From assembly GCA_015852425.1 (NCBI GenBank), contig JAAAIG010000863.1, forward strand, positions 1 to 15,987: a stretch of DNA of 15,987 bases. Direction: 5' to 3'. A program made the position numbers and the translations under genes. Shown piece by piece: positions 1 through 9,521 of the stretch. The notes under the pieces were generated by a model. That model was given only the letters and a program-made list of their open reading frames with translations, searched no databases and had not been told where the DNA came from. This stretch comes from Gryganskiella cystojenkinii. Lineage: Eukaryota; Mortierellomycota; Mortierellomycetes; Mortierellales; Mortierellaceae. The first letter of the stretch is position 1, and every line of letters begins with the position of its first letter.

Positions 1-173
1 TTGGATCGAAATTTATTGTTCTTGGGCGAAAACGCAGGTTTCAAAAAAAATTCGGCGGTCTGGACAGCCGAAAACGAAGGAAGGGATAATACGTGCTGAA
101 AAACAAATAATTAAAAGGCATGCAGTTCGTTTTTACTCGCTGTCTAATTTTTCATTCATGAGACACATGCTGG

Positions 174-214
174 AGGAGAGAGAGAAAGAGAGAGAGAGAG
201 GGGGGAGGGAAGCT
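174..214. repeat. GA-rich simple repeat
   Basis: Purine-only stretch made mainly of GA dinucleotides, then a G-rich run, seen directly. It lies downstream of the stop codon of the small minus-strand gene ending at 275. It looks like an ordinary microsatellite. No gene was seen in 1-274. Confidence 0.8.
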
Positions 215-274
215 ACAAAGCCTCGGACAACCCTTTGGCAAGTTATCGCAGGAAAGGGGTAGTGAGAGGAAGAT

Positions 275-927
275 TCACTTATGAAAAAACGCTGGTTCCG
301 ACACGTCATCGTCGTTCTCTAACTTGGCTCGCTTTCCACTCAAAGGCGATAGTTCTACTTTGAGTGCAGCGAGAAGAAATGGAATAGAAAAAGAAAATGT
401 CCAAAATAGAAGACTGATCAGTCCACTCGACAAGCAAATCATTTCAGTGAGTTCACCGCCCTTATTGTTGCTGCAACCACTACCGCCACAGGCTACCAGC
501 AGCGGGAGTAGGAGAAAGAGCGTACACGTCCGCAGCCTCGGCAGAGCCCTGTGGGAACAACTCAGCCTCCGAATTGACCTGGAACAGTTTCTGGTCCTGA
601 CTCCGGGTCCCCGTCAACTCGAGGTTCTTCTCGCCGAAATCCTTCTGGTAACGTTCAATCAGTCGAGAACAGACCACACGCAACCGGGGGTCCAGGCTCG
701 GCTCAGGCTGCTTCGTCATCGTGCCCATACCCACAAGGAGATGTATTATATTTGGATAACCTTGGTCGAGGTAAACCTCTGAAAGTCAGTCTCGCGGCGT
801 GACCGAGTGCGTTGTAACGTAGTCGAGTACAGGCTGGTTCAGATACTGCAAAAAACTCGAGGTCCTCGGCGGACAGTTTGAGATCTTCTGTGGGACGGAC
901 AAACGCCGGGGTCTTGGTCGCGATCAT
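275..927 (-). CDS. unrecognised small nuclear-type protein, about 147 aa, three exons (model tentative)
   Basis: I do not recognise this gene. The best model starts at the ATG at 927 (context ACCATG). Exon 1 is 847-927, beginning MIATKTPAFVRPTEDLKL. An intron at 777-846 has GTATCTG at its 5' end, a CTGAC branch-like site and CAGAG at its 3' end. Exon 2 is 497-776, reading VYLDQGYPNII and then a charged, helix-like stretch with SRLIERYQKDFGEKN. A second intron (about 358-496) leads to exon 3, 275-357, which ends SGKRAKLENDDDVSEPAFFHK-like with a TGA at 275-277. The GKRAKLE patch resembles a nuclear localisation signal, so a nuclear role is inferred only from that. Codon usage and the long open middle exon support coding. 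The first acceptor is the second of two overlapping AGs, and the second intron's ends are uncertain. A pseudogene reading is the alternative. Its promoter would lie in 928-1190. Confidence 0.45.
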
Positions 928-1193
928 GGTGAAAAAAAGAGTTTTGAGACTTGAAAACAAGAAAAGAGAAAAGGCTGACGGAGAAAGTGCGTCGATTTGA
1001 AAAAGGTTTGCTTCTCAAGAAAAGACTGCTTGCTTGCTTGCTACTATTGTTTGAGCTTTTGAAATTTATTGGTATTTTTGAGTAAGCTATGGTACAAAGA
1101 AAAAGTAACGCGAAGAAGAGGGGTTGAAGGTATTAACGGCGAGAAAAAAAATAAAATTATAAAGGGTCAATTAACGAAGGAGGAAGCGAATCG
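928..1193. other. intergenic region between two minus-strand genes
   Basis: No coding signal. It holds the 3' flank of the transcription factor gene and, on the left, the presumed promoter of the small gene starting at 927. It is A-rich on the plus strand, with a short TGCT/TTGC tandem at about 1027-1041. Confidence 0.6.
1065..1070 (-). terminator. candidate polyadenylation signal AATAAA of the Zn2Cys6 factor
   Basis: TTTATT on the plus strand gives AATAAA on the minus strand, about 124 nt after the stop of the transcription factor gene. The hexamer is the canonical eukaryotic poly(A) signal. Its use here is inferred from position only. Confidence 0.4.
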
Positions 1194-4100
1194 TCAAGAT
1201 GTTGTCGACTGAGGGGAGGACTGACCACTGGCTAGCCAGCGCATCATCATCGCACCGATATACGCCATCCACTCATCCAATCCCAATGTAGGCGGCATAT
1301 CGTTCCAGACGAGATCTTGATCTTCTTGCTCTCCATCCTCCACACAGGCACCTTGGGAGGACCAACCCATATGAGGGGAACTACTGCTAGCATTATGCTG
1401 ACCACCACGATCCTGCATATCCATGATCTGACCTGCCAATGTACAAGGTCTGGTCATGGGCGAAGACTGTGAAGACGAGGGTGCAGAATGGGAGCTCTCG
1501 TTCCTTGACCAAACAGTCGTGGTCTTTCCAGTCATATGCAAACCTGGTCCACAGCTTGTCCGACGATCATGACCTCGTTCTGGGAACGTGATACTGCTTG
1601 GCATCGAAAAAGGATCGAGCATTGTCGCCTGCGAACTCGGGTTGGCTCCACTCGCCGGTGCATTCGCAACTACAGAGCCGTTCATGTGCGACTCGGAGAT
1701 GGGATCCTCGGAAACCATGGTGGTCAGTATTGCGGAAGCTTGTTCGGATTCAGCAGCAGCGGCAACAACAGGGCTGTCGGAGAAGCCCAGCTTGGCGGTC
1801 GATATGAGCATCATAGGATCGGTATCAAATTGAACGGGCAAGTTTTGCTGATCAGATTGGTTCATTTTGGGTGATGAAACTGTCGAGCCTGTTGATGTCG
1901 GGGGTGATTGCAATCCGTCATCCCTCACGCCGGAGGTATAGGCGCCTTTGACGTTTGTGGCGCTAGGAGTGGACTGGTAGTGATCCATGGTAATATCCAT
2001 TGACTCGTCCTGATCGTCCTCGTCCCGCTCCATGGACTGCTCATTTTGTTCATTCTCGTCCTCGTCCATACTAATGCTCCGCCTTTCTTGCATCTTGTGG
2101 TAGTCATCGTCATCGTCGTTCGCCAACAGCGAATGGATCGCCATCATCTTGGACCGACACTGTTGACGCAGCTTGTCGTGACCCTCCCGAGGGACAATCA
2201 AGACGCTGCTATAGCCGACCGTCTCCACAGCCCAGGAAGGCTCAAGGGGGACAGTCTTGAAAGAGTCGGCCTCCAAATCCTTGAGACTGACGTGCTTCAA
2301 ATCCAAAAGATCCTCGAGGACCTTGGCACGACGAGCAGCACTGACCCAATGGGAAGCCAAAAACTTGAGAGCGTCAATACATCGCTTCATGTTTGTCTTG
2401 GCAGAGTGGGTATGACTGGGTGGCTGAGAGCCAATACGAACATGGGCCATGGTGGGACTTGAAGCCGCAGAGAGGTTGGACGAGCGCTTGACACTGGGGA
2501 TGTTCATGAAATGAATCAAGCCAGCAGAGAAGATTGCATAGAGGCAGCTTATGAACATCGATGTCAACGCCTTGGCATCCATGAGAATCTCGGTAATGTC
2601 CGTGATCGTGGCTGCGGCCTGCGTACAGAGTGACGCTGACGTGGCCGAAATCGCTACCTCTGGTCTGTGGAGAAGGATGATCAATGTATTGTATGTCAAG
2701 TGAAGAAAGAGACCAAAGTGAGGAGAGTCCGCGGTCGGGTTCTGGAGCGGTTCCGGGAGGTTTTGTCGCCAGTTGGTCAAAGCCTTGTCCAAAGCAAAGA
2801 AGGCATTCTGACTGATATCGATGCGAGGTTCACGCTCCTCATCTGTGGCAAGATTAGGGTTTGGTGAGAATGAGCCTCCCTCGTAACCTTGGCTGACGGA
2901 TTGAACAGCCCGAGCTTTAATAAACTCGAGAATATGACCTTGGATTTTGGACAGTGTGATCAAGTGTACAAAATTGGACACAACAGTGGGTCGTCCCGAA
3001 AGGGTTCCCGTCTCAGGAAAGTTGCCTTCTTCATCGTCGTACTGAGGAAGACCGGTCTCGCATTCCTTATGGGTGATTGAAAGAGGTCTATTGCGGTAAA
3101 AGGTAAGAAAAAAAATCGATCAGTTCAAGGTTCAGTGTATCATGGGAGCTCCGAGAATTTTGTTCTTGATTGTATCGTAATGCGAACCTTCCAAGACCAG
3201 CGCAGACAAGACGCTCGACAACATAGCAAGACCACCAAGTCCTCCGCCTCAACTCGGCCAAAAGTCTGTTCCTAGATTGCTCTTGTTCGGACATATCCTT
3301 GTTTAGTCCCAAATCTTGAGCCATTCGGATCGCCATGCCGACATAGAGCCAGGCTCGCTGATTCTCACAGAATCCCATCTGTTGGATCGCCATCAAGAGC
3401 AAAGCTTGAACTGTCCCCAATTGCGAATTGTCATATTCATCCTTGATGAAATATTTTGCCCGCTCGTAAAAGATGGTACAGGGAGGACGATCGGCTCCTG
3501 GTTGGGGGGTCCTGAACGCTGCGTCGTCACTGAACCGAGAAGACAATCCAAGGATGGCAAAAAGTAAGTGCGAAGGCGGGGATTCGTGTCGATGGATTTG
3601 GTCCGAAAGTGTTTTGAAGTGCAACATCGGCAAAACTGGATGTACGAATCGGAAATGAACACTCAAGAGGTGGTCCATGACATCGACTGAGGGCATAATC
3701 AACGAAACATTCTCTTGGGGCACCGGCATGTATCCCGTCAATGGGTTATTGGGAGGAGGGTGTTGTGCAATGGGTCCTGACACTGAAGGGCGATGACCAT
3801 TGCGAGACTGATAATAAGGCTCTTGTCGGTGACCCATGCTCTGTGAGCTGTCCACCATCAACCCCGTCATTGGTCTAGTAGGGTCCTCGTGTTTGATGCG
3901 ATGAAGGCTCTTAGGAGGCGAGGAGGCTGATCCATAACCTGATGAGCTCTCAGCAGAACGTTCCTCTAGATGTGAATACAACGTGTGCTGGTCTTGTCGA
4001 ACAGGGTTGTTTTGACTGTGCAACGGCCCAGAGTACTGAGGACGATAATTCTGGTCTTGCTGAGGTTGGTTTTGAGCTTGGTAGCCTTGCTGATACTGCT

Positions 4101-5567
4101 GATGCTGCGAGTGTCCATTTCGCTCCTGCATATGAGTTGGGTAACCGAAGGATCCTCCAGACATGGTTCGGCCTCCATGGGTTTGAGCAGAGACATGCTC
4201 GTTCTGATGAGGGCGATGGTATAAGGGAGCGGCATGTTGCTGCTGAGGCATCGGCTGGCGAGATTGAACGTTCTGTGCTGAGGAAGGGGTTGGGTTGGAC
4301 CGATGCTGGTATTGTTGCTGCTGCTGCTGTTGATGTTGATGGTGTTGCTGCTGTTGTGAATGTTGCGTATGGGGTTGACTATGGTAGTGCTGATGCTGCT
4401 GATGATGAGCCACTGAGTGATTCTGATGATGAGGTTGCTGTGGCAGGTGAGAGCGGGCCTGCTGGTTTCCAGTTTGAGTAGAATGAGGGAGCTTTGGTGC
4501 GGTCGCAGGCGGCAACGGGTTCGATAATGCGGGTGCGGAAGTTGAGGCGGAGGCTGATGCTGATGCCGACGATGAAGAGGCGGCAGACGCTGCCATAGCC
4601 TATTGTTTGTAAGAGAGCGATACAGATCTGTGTGTCAGTTGTGCGGGATAATAGCAAGAATTTCGTTTCCATTGGTCAGCAGTACGGGACGGGTGGATTT
4701 CGGAGGTGGAGCATACATGATTGATCTCTTCATAGGCTTTGGACCGCCGCAGCTTCAGTCCTGTCATCTCTGCCTCTCGAGCCATGGCATCTAGCTCAGC
4801 ACGGACAATCTCTGCTCTTGGATCCTTGTCTTTGACCAATCCTCCGAGAAGTCCCTCCATTCTGTGAAGGCGGGCTTCAATAGCCTCGATGTATCCTATT
4901 GGTTACAGGGAACCATAAAAAAAAGAAGGGATCGGTTAGTTTCATCCAGTACGTTTTTTTTTGTCTAGATAGGTCGTCCACTTTTTCGGTTTGTTCAGGC
5001 TATAGTTCTTTCGTCGTTCATACCTTTTGGTGGTCCACGCTTCTTGGTAGGATCGTTGTATGTGCCTATTGAAAGAGAACAACATACAATACAGAAAATC
5101 AGAAATAAGAACTTTCTCCTCTTCGATCACCTCTTTGATCGAACCACAAGAGATCCGCGGGCTTGTCTACGTTCTTGTGTTTGTCAAACTCTTACACTCG
5201 TAGTTGAACGTCTGACAGTTGGTACACAATGGATGAAGGGCATCTATTCGAGTTCCGGAAGAGCCAAACAAAAAAACAAAAAAAATGAGTGATTGGTAAT
5301 ATTCTTGTTGTACAAAGACGGAGGCAACAACGCCCAAATATGAACCCTCAGCAGAACTTGAAGGGATTGCTGCTCTGGTACAACAACGAGAACCAGTTCT
5401 GGGATGATTCCGCAGATGATCTTCCCATCATTAGATCCGTGGTTCATGGGAAAATCCACAAGGACTGACGAAAAAAAAAAAAAAAATTGACGTGTAAAAC
5501 AGAAGTATCAGGATGGTAGAAAATACATACCGCATTTGACTTTTTTGCGTCTGCAAGAGTCGCAGGC
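1194..5567 (-). CDS. Zn2Cys6 fungal transcription factor, XlnR/Rgt1-like (5' end incomplete)
   Basis: Nuclear, sequence-specific DNA-binding regulator; target genes unknown. Spliced exons are 5531-5567, 5196-5243, 5024-5065, 4717-4895, 3188-4599 and 1194-3087. All junctions are GT-AG, keep frame, and give at least 1203 residues. The first three exons rebuild a perfect CX2CX6CX6CX2CX6C cluster (ACDSCRRKKVKC, then DALHPLCTNC, then QTFNYEC), followed by a KKRGPPKG linker and a YIEAIEARLHRME coiled-coil start, as in XlnR/Rgt1-type factors. About residues 150-205 are Gln/His-rich. The fungal-specific factor domain (PF04082 type) follows from about 400, with HFRFVHPVLPMLHF, RTWWSCYVVERL and, across the last intron, GRPLSITHKECE. 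The C-terminal part has WVSAARRAKVLEDLLDLK, then an acidic stretch near 905-935 and a Ser-rich tail, plausible activation regions. The initiating exon upstream of 5567 could not be fixed. The role as a sugar or xylan regulator is only family-level inference. Confidence 0.92.
4300..4460 (-). repeat. CAG/CAC-type repeat coding poly-Gln/His
   Basis: Within the large fifth visible exon of the transcription factor, the coding strand has runs of CAG, CAA and CAC/CAT. They give seven consecutive Gln residues and mixed Gln-His blocks. Such low-complexity tracts are common in transactivation regions and often vary in length between strains. Confidence 0.8.
5340..5468 (+). CDS. possible nested 42-codon ORF, antisense inside the zinc-cluster intron
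   Basis: The plus strand of the 287-nt intron (5244-5530) that splits the zinc cluster has an ATG at 5340 and a TGA at 5466-5468. The 42-residue product has a balanced, protein-like composition: it starts MNPQQNLKGLLLWYNN and continues with an acidic WDDSADDLP part and a basic end. The frame is open from 5289. An A16 run begins 3 nt after the stop. No family is recognised. It may be a chance ORF, a real microprotein, or a fragment of an inserted cDNA-like sequence. Coding potential is inferred from composition only. Confidence 0.2.
   Translation: MNPQQNLKGLLLWYNNENQFWDDSADDLPIIRSVVHGKIHKD
5471..5486 (+). repeat. A16 homopolymer flanked by TGACG
   Basis: Sixteen consecutive A residues, seen directly, with TGACG immediately before (5466-5470) and again at 5488-5492. 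On the minus strand this is a T16 run inside the transcription factor intron. Confidence 0.85.
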
Positions 5568-8500
5568 CTAGAACACCGCAAACAGAGAGCAATGGCAAAA
5601 AAACAATAAAAAAAAATAAAGGAGGCCATTAGTTAGTGTACTTTGTCCCTCGCGAGCTAGTTGGGCTAGGGGAAAGAAGACCTTTGGCGCTGATCTCGGA
5701 GATCTCCAGAGCCATGAGGTTTAATTTTTGTAAATCCCAATCATGATGCATCCGGATGTCGATCTGATTGAACGTAGGTGTGCCTGTGGGTGGTTGTTTG
5801 TCCCAGTGTTTGTCGTCGTGGCTGTTCTGTTGTCTCGAGCTTATGCCGGGTATGCTTTTTTTCCTTCCCTTTGTCCTCTGCCATCTTTTCTTATTTTTGT
5901 TGCTCTCAACCCTCGTTCCAGCTCAAATTTGGGGATTGGGCGACAAAATAAAAATAAGCACAAGAACACAATAAAAAAACAAGGGTAAACGAGAGGCGTG
6001 GTCGTTTTTGGCTGGTTTGTCTCGTCTGTAGACCTGTTGGATGATGGCGTTGCGTCCTTCTGTCTGTTCGTCTGTCTGTCCCTTTGCCCACACACCCTGG
6101 GTAATTTTTCGGTGTTTTTTTTTTTGTGTCCAGTCCTCGGTGTAATAAGACTTGAGCTTATGTTGAGAGTAACCATGGCCTGCGGGTGCTTTGATAAAAG
6201 AGAAAGAGCAGCGGGTAAACGCCGGGGGCGCATGTGCTGTGCTACTGAGCTGAGCTGCGGTCTTTGCCAGTTTCTCCCTTTGTTCACTCTTGTTGTTCCT
6301 GGTTCCTGCTGTGCATGACCTCTGAGCTGATTGACTCGATGACAAGAGCCAAATTATACCTTTGACACCCTAAGCCGCTTGTTGTCGGCCATGGGAGAGA
6401 GTTATAAATGAGGGTTACGTGGGAAGGAAAAAGACGGAAATCAAAGAGCGGGTGGTTGTGTGTGTGTGTTGGTAAAGAGAAAGAGTCGTGAGTTCAAGAG
6501 AGACAGAGAGAGACACAAGAATAGAGTGATGATCAGACTGCACAGTGGACGAGATGGATGAGAGAGATTGCAGAGAACACGGCTGAACTGGATCCAATGT
6601 GACAAATTAACGAATGGCAATTAAAGCAGATGGATCAATTTTAAAGTGGAGAGCAGGAAGGAAGAAAAGGGGAGGGAAAGAATGCAAAGAGCAATGGATG
6701 GACAAAAAGACTGGCAGCGGGTGAAGGATGAGTCGGCCGGAGAGACACCCGACTGGGAGGCTGTTCAACTGCAACAAACTCAAAAAAGGAAGTTCTCAGC
6801 CCTTGCATTTTTTTTATTCGACCGACCATCAGATATTATTGTCCCTTGGCACTCTCTTCCTTGCAGGAAAAAAATAGGTAGTTCATGCTCATGCAACGAG
6901 CGTTCTCCCTCGCCAAAAAGGATCGTTGGTGCTGTTGCCCATTTCATCACAGGGGGTGTGCAGGCCAAGTTAGAAAGGCGATTGACAATGGGGTAAAATC
7001 GAGCCCAAAAAGACCGAGCTCGGTTCTCATAGTTAAGGAACATTTGTTCCCTGCTTCGCTTCATTTTACTCCCACCTCTGCCTCCCCTTCTCTTTTCTCC
7101 AACTCCTTCCCTCGAACGTTATTCTCAGAAAACGGACAGCACAAAAGAATCATCCTCCCTCCTGACTAAAACGTTTAGCCGGGCACCCAAAAAATTAAGC
7201 ATTTTTTTTTTCACTGCCACCTGAAGATACAATACATGCAAAAAATAAAACGTTTTCTCCAAGCCACGTTGTTCCTTTTCTCGATAGCCTAGTGCCTCCA
7301 GTTTTGTCTCTCAAACCAAATCTCCATCTCTATTTCAGCCTGACACCCAGACCCATCCGACCCATCGTCATCGCTGGCAAGCTCTCTCACAGCCTAACAA
7401 AAGTTTTACAGACTACCGACAAACCTTAAAAATCAAATACCGATGAACTTGCCCCGGATCTTTCCTTTGAAAGACAGCTTGCTTAGAGCGACTCTCGAAA
7501 GTCAGAGTTGTTTATTCCTCACTGTTTTCCTTCACTGATCCACGAAAGAAGAAAATCTAGATCGACCAGTTTTCGATCAATCTTGCCCGGATGCGCCCGC
7601 TCACTTTGAGCAAAGGAGGCTCATCTCAATTTTCCTTATTTCTTTCCCTGTCGTAACCCAAATCTGACCGAATCTTCAGATCTGAACTGTCTATGGTGGA
7701 TAAACAAACAAAAATCACGGAAGAGCGATCCGCCAAAAACCAAACAATAATACGCTGAACGTTGTTTTGCTCTTTTCTTTTCTTTTCATATTGGACATGC
7801 TGCAGCATCGCTTCTCGTGAAACAACGTTCGCACACAAACCTCTGTCGCCATGTCGCCTTTTTGAATCGCTTCTGCAGCTTTCGCACTTTGTTTCCAAAA
7901 CGTAACATGCGCGCTTTTCTTGATTCCATTTTTTTAAATCATTTTTTTGGTCGATCCTTTCAATCCGCCAAAACGGATAATCTTTTTCCCTCGTTTCTCA
8001 ACTAGACATTTTCTTTTGCCGTATACTTTTACCTGTACCTTGGTCATGTCACCGCGTGAACAAACACGAGTACCTCATTAGTTTGAAGCGACTCTTTTTG
8101 CTAGCCGGATCATGCAGATGTCCCGGATGATTCTTCCGCTTGCTAGGAAAGCCGACTTCCCGTCCATTTTCATGTTTCTCATCAACATAGTTTCCTCCTT
8201 GTGTCATTTCATATGCCCGATCTGAGCCTTACGATCTTGCCCAAAAGTCGGCTTCTATATCGAACACAGAGCTGGATTTTCCAGGGCGTGAGGACATATA
8301 TGTCTCCAAAATGGCCTCCTACTTCCTACTTACTCAATCGCCTTCAGTTTGCAAGACTACGCGTCTTGACCGAACGACATCACCCTGCACTGCGTGGAGA
8401 TCTCAAGAGTCCACATGTGTTTAAACTTTAGTTCACAGTAAAAGTCTTCGCGTTCTTTGGAGCAGGTTGTATCATAAAGTCCGAAACAAAGGATCCAATC

Positions 8501-9469
8501 GTGCATACCATGGTTGTTGCAACAGTACGAGCATGAATTCATGATTTGTGACAAGCAAGATCTTATATACCGTGTCCTTTTTCCAACTCTTTCTGACCGC
8601 TCATATTACCTTTTCTCTACTTCCTGGCACTCTTTTTAGTGATATCAACACCTCTTCTAGGGCTCACTGATGTCTCCGCTGCTCTTTTGGAAAACTGATG
8701 CGATCACGACTACGAGCAATACAACGTCGCTTTCACACAGCACAGTTACCGGTCGAGATCCCAGAGCACAGCAGGTGCACTCGGAAGTCTCATACGATCA
8801 GTTTGTCGTCTCATGCATGATCAACACAACCGATACCCGTCCATCGCCAACAACAAACGATGCCCACTGGAGAATTTTTCAGCGTCACAGAGTCTGTGCT
8901 GCTCGCAAGCCCTTCAAGCAGAAGAAACTCCTTTACCTGGACCAACTTACAACGGACGACGCTGCGGCTTTGCTGGCATAGCGTCATTACTACAGAAATA
9001 CGGATTCATGAAAGAGTCAGGACACACACGCATGGTTCCAGTTACTCGTCCGAAAGGTTTCGACCCTAGGACCCATGGGTACCCTAATTCCAGACATAGA
9101 AAGCGAACGACGCCGACTGCAGATGCAGCATGAACAAAGTGAAGATCCCACAAAAAACGCCACCAGGATAAATTTTATGGCACTGGCAAGAGTGGAAGAG
9201 TGAGAGGCACTAATGGCACGTTTTACTTAGACAATTCAGCGGAACCGGATCTTACCTCCAGATACTCCAGGCCTATGATCCTGCTCTCACTTGCGCTGCA
9301 GGGATGCAGATTTGTGCTCGACAACTCGACCTCGTACGTCGCTCGCTTGCATTATTCTCCTTTTACATCCCCCTTTCATTGGTGCAGCGACACTCCTTCT
9401 TGCAAACAACGTTATCAGTCATAAAACAAGATGCGGAAAATATTTTACAGCAAACTTGAAGAAAGTCGC
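5568..9469. other. gene-poor interval, about 3.9 kb; promoter/leader region of the transcription factor
   Basis: No recognisable protein family, tRNA or rRNA was seen on either strand. The right-hand side of the transcription factor gene must start here. A minus-strand frame with no stop from 5924 to 5633 contains ATGs at 5751 and 5715 and a Ser/Pro-rich reading, GLLSPSPTSSRG. Its only close GT donor (5641) leaves the zinc cluster one phase out, so it is not accepted as exon 1. A TATAAA lies at 6403-6408. A (GT)n tract is at about 6455-6470. Pyrimidine-rich plus-strand sequence runs from about 7050 to 7400. From about 8650 to 9203 there are overlapping short frames with mildly protein-like composition, but no assembled gene. 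Confidence 0.55.
6455..6470. repeat. short GT microsatellite
   Basis: TGTGTGTGTGTGTT-type dinucleotide run, seen directly, in the non-coding interval upstream of the transcription factor. No further role can be read from it. Confidence 0.7.
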
Positions 9470-9475
9470 TTTATT
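9470..9475 (-). terminator. candidate polyadenylation signal AATAAA of RPL34
   Basis: TTTATT on the plus strand reads AATAAA on the minus strand, about 47 nt beyond the RPL34 stop at 9522-9524. The spacing suits a short 3' UTR of a highly expressed ribosomal protein gene. Confidence 0.55.
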
Positions 9476-9521
9476 TTTTTTCTGATGGTTCTTGGCGTTT
9501 GTATTTAAATTCAAAAAGAAT

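Noticed and set aside
324..782. 152-codon plus-strand frame
   Set aside because: It is opposite the small minus-strand gene, whose exon 2 has better protein-like composition and splice signals. No family resemblance.
786..788. In-frame TGA as a possible selenocysteine codon
   Set aside because: No SECIS-like element or selenoprotein family was seen. An intron covering the TGA is a simpler explanation.
3942..4481. 179-codon plus-strand frame
   Set aside because: It lies opposite the Gln/His-rich exon of the transcription factor. Its Ala/Val/Asp composition is the antisense of CAG/CAC repeats.
5841..6345. Minus-strand frames of 140 and 148 codons
   Set aside because: The two overlapping frames are of similar length, of low-complexity composition and without a recognised domain. 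They may include an unresolved first exon of the transcription factor but cannot be supported as genes.
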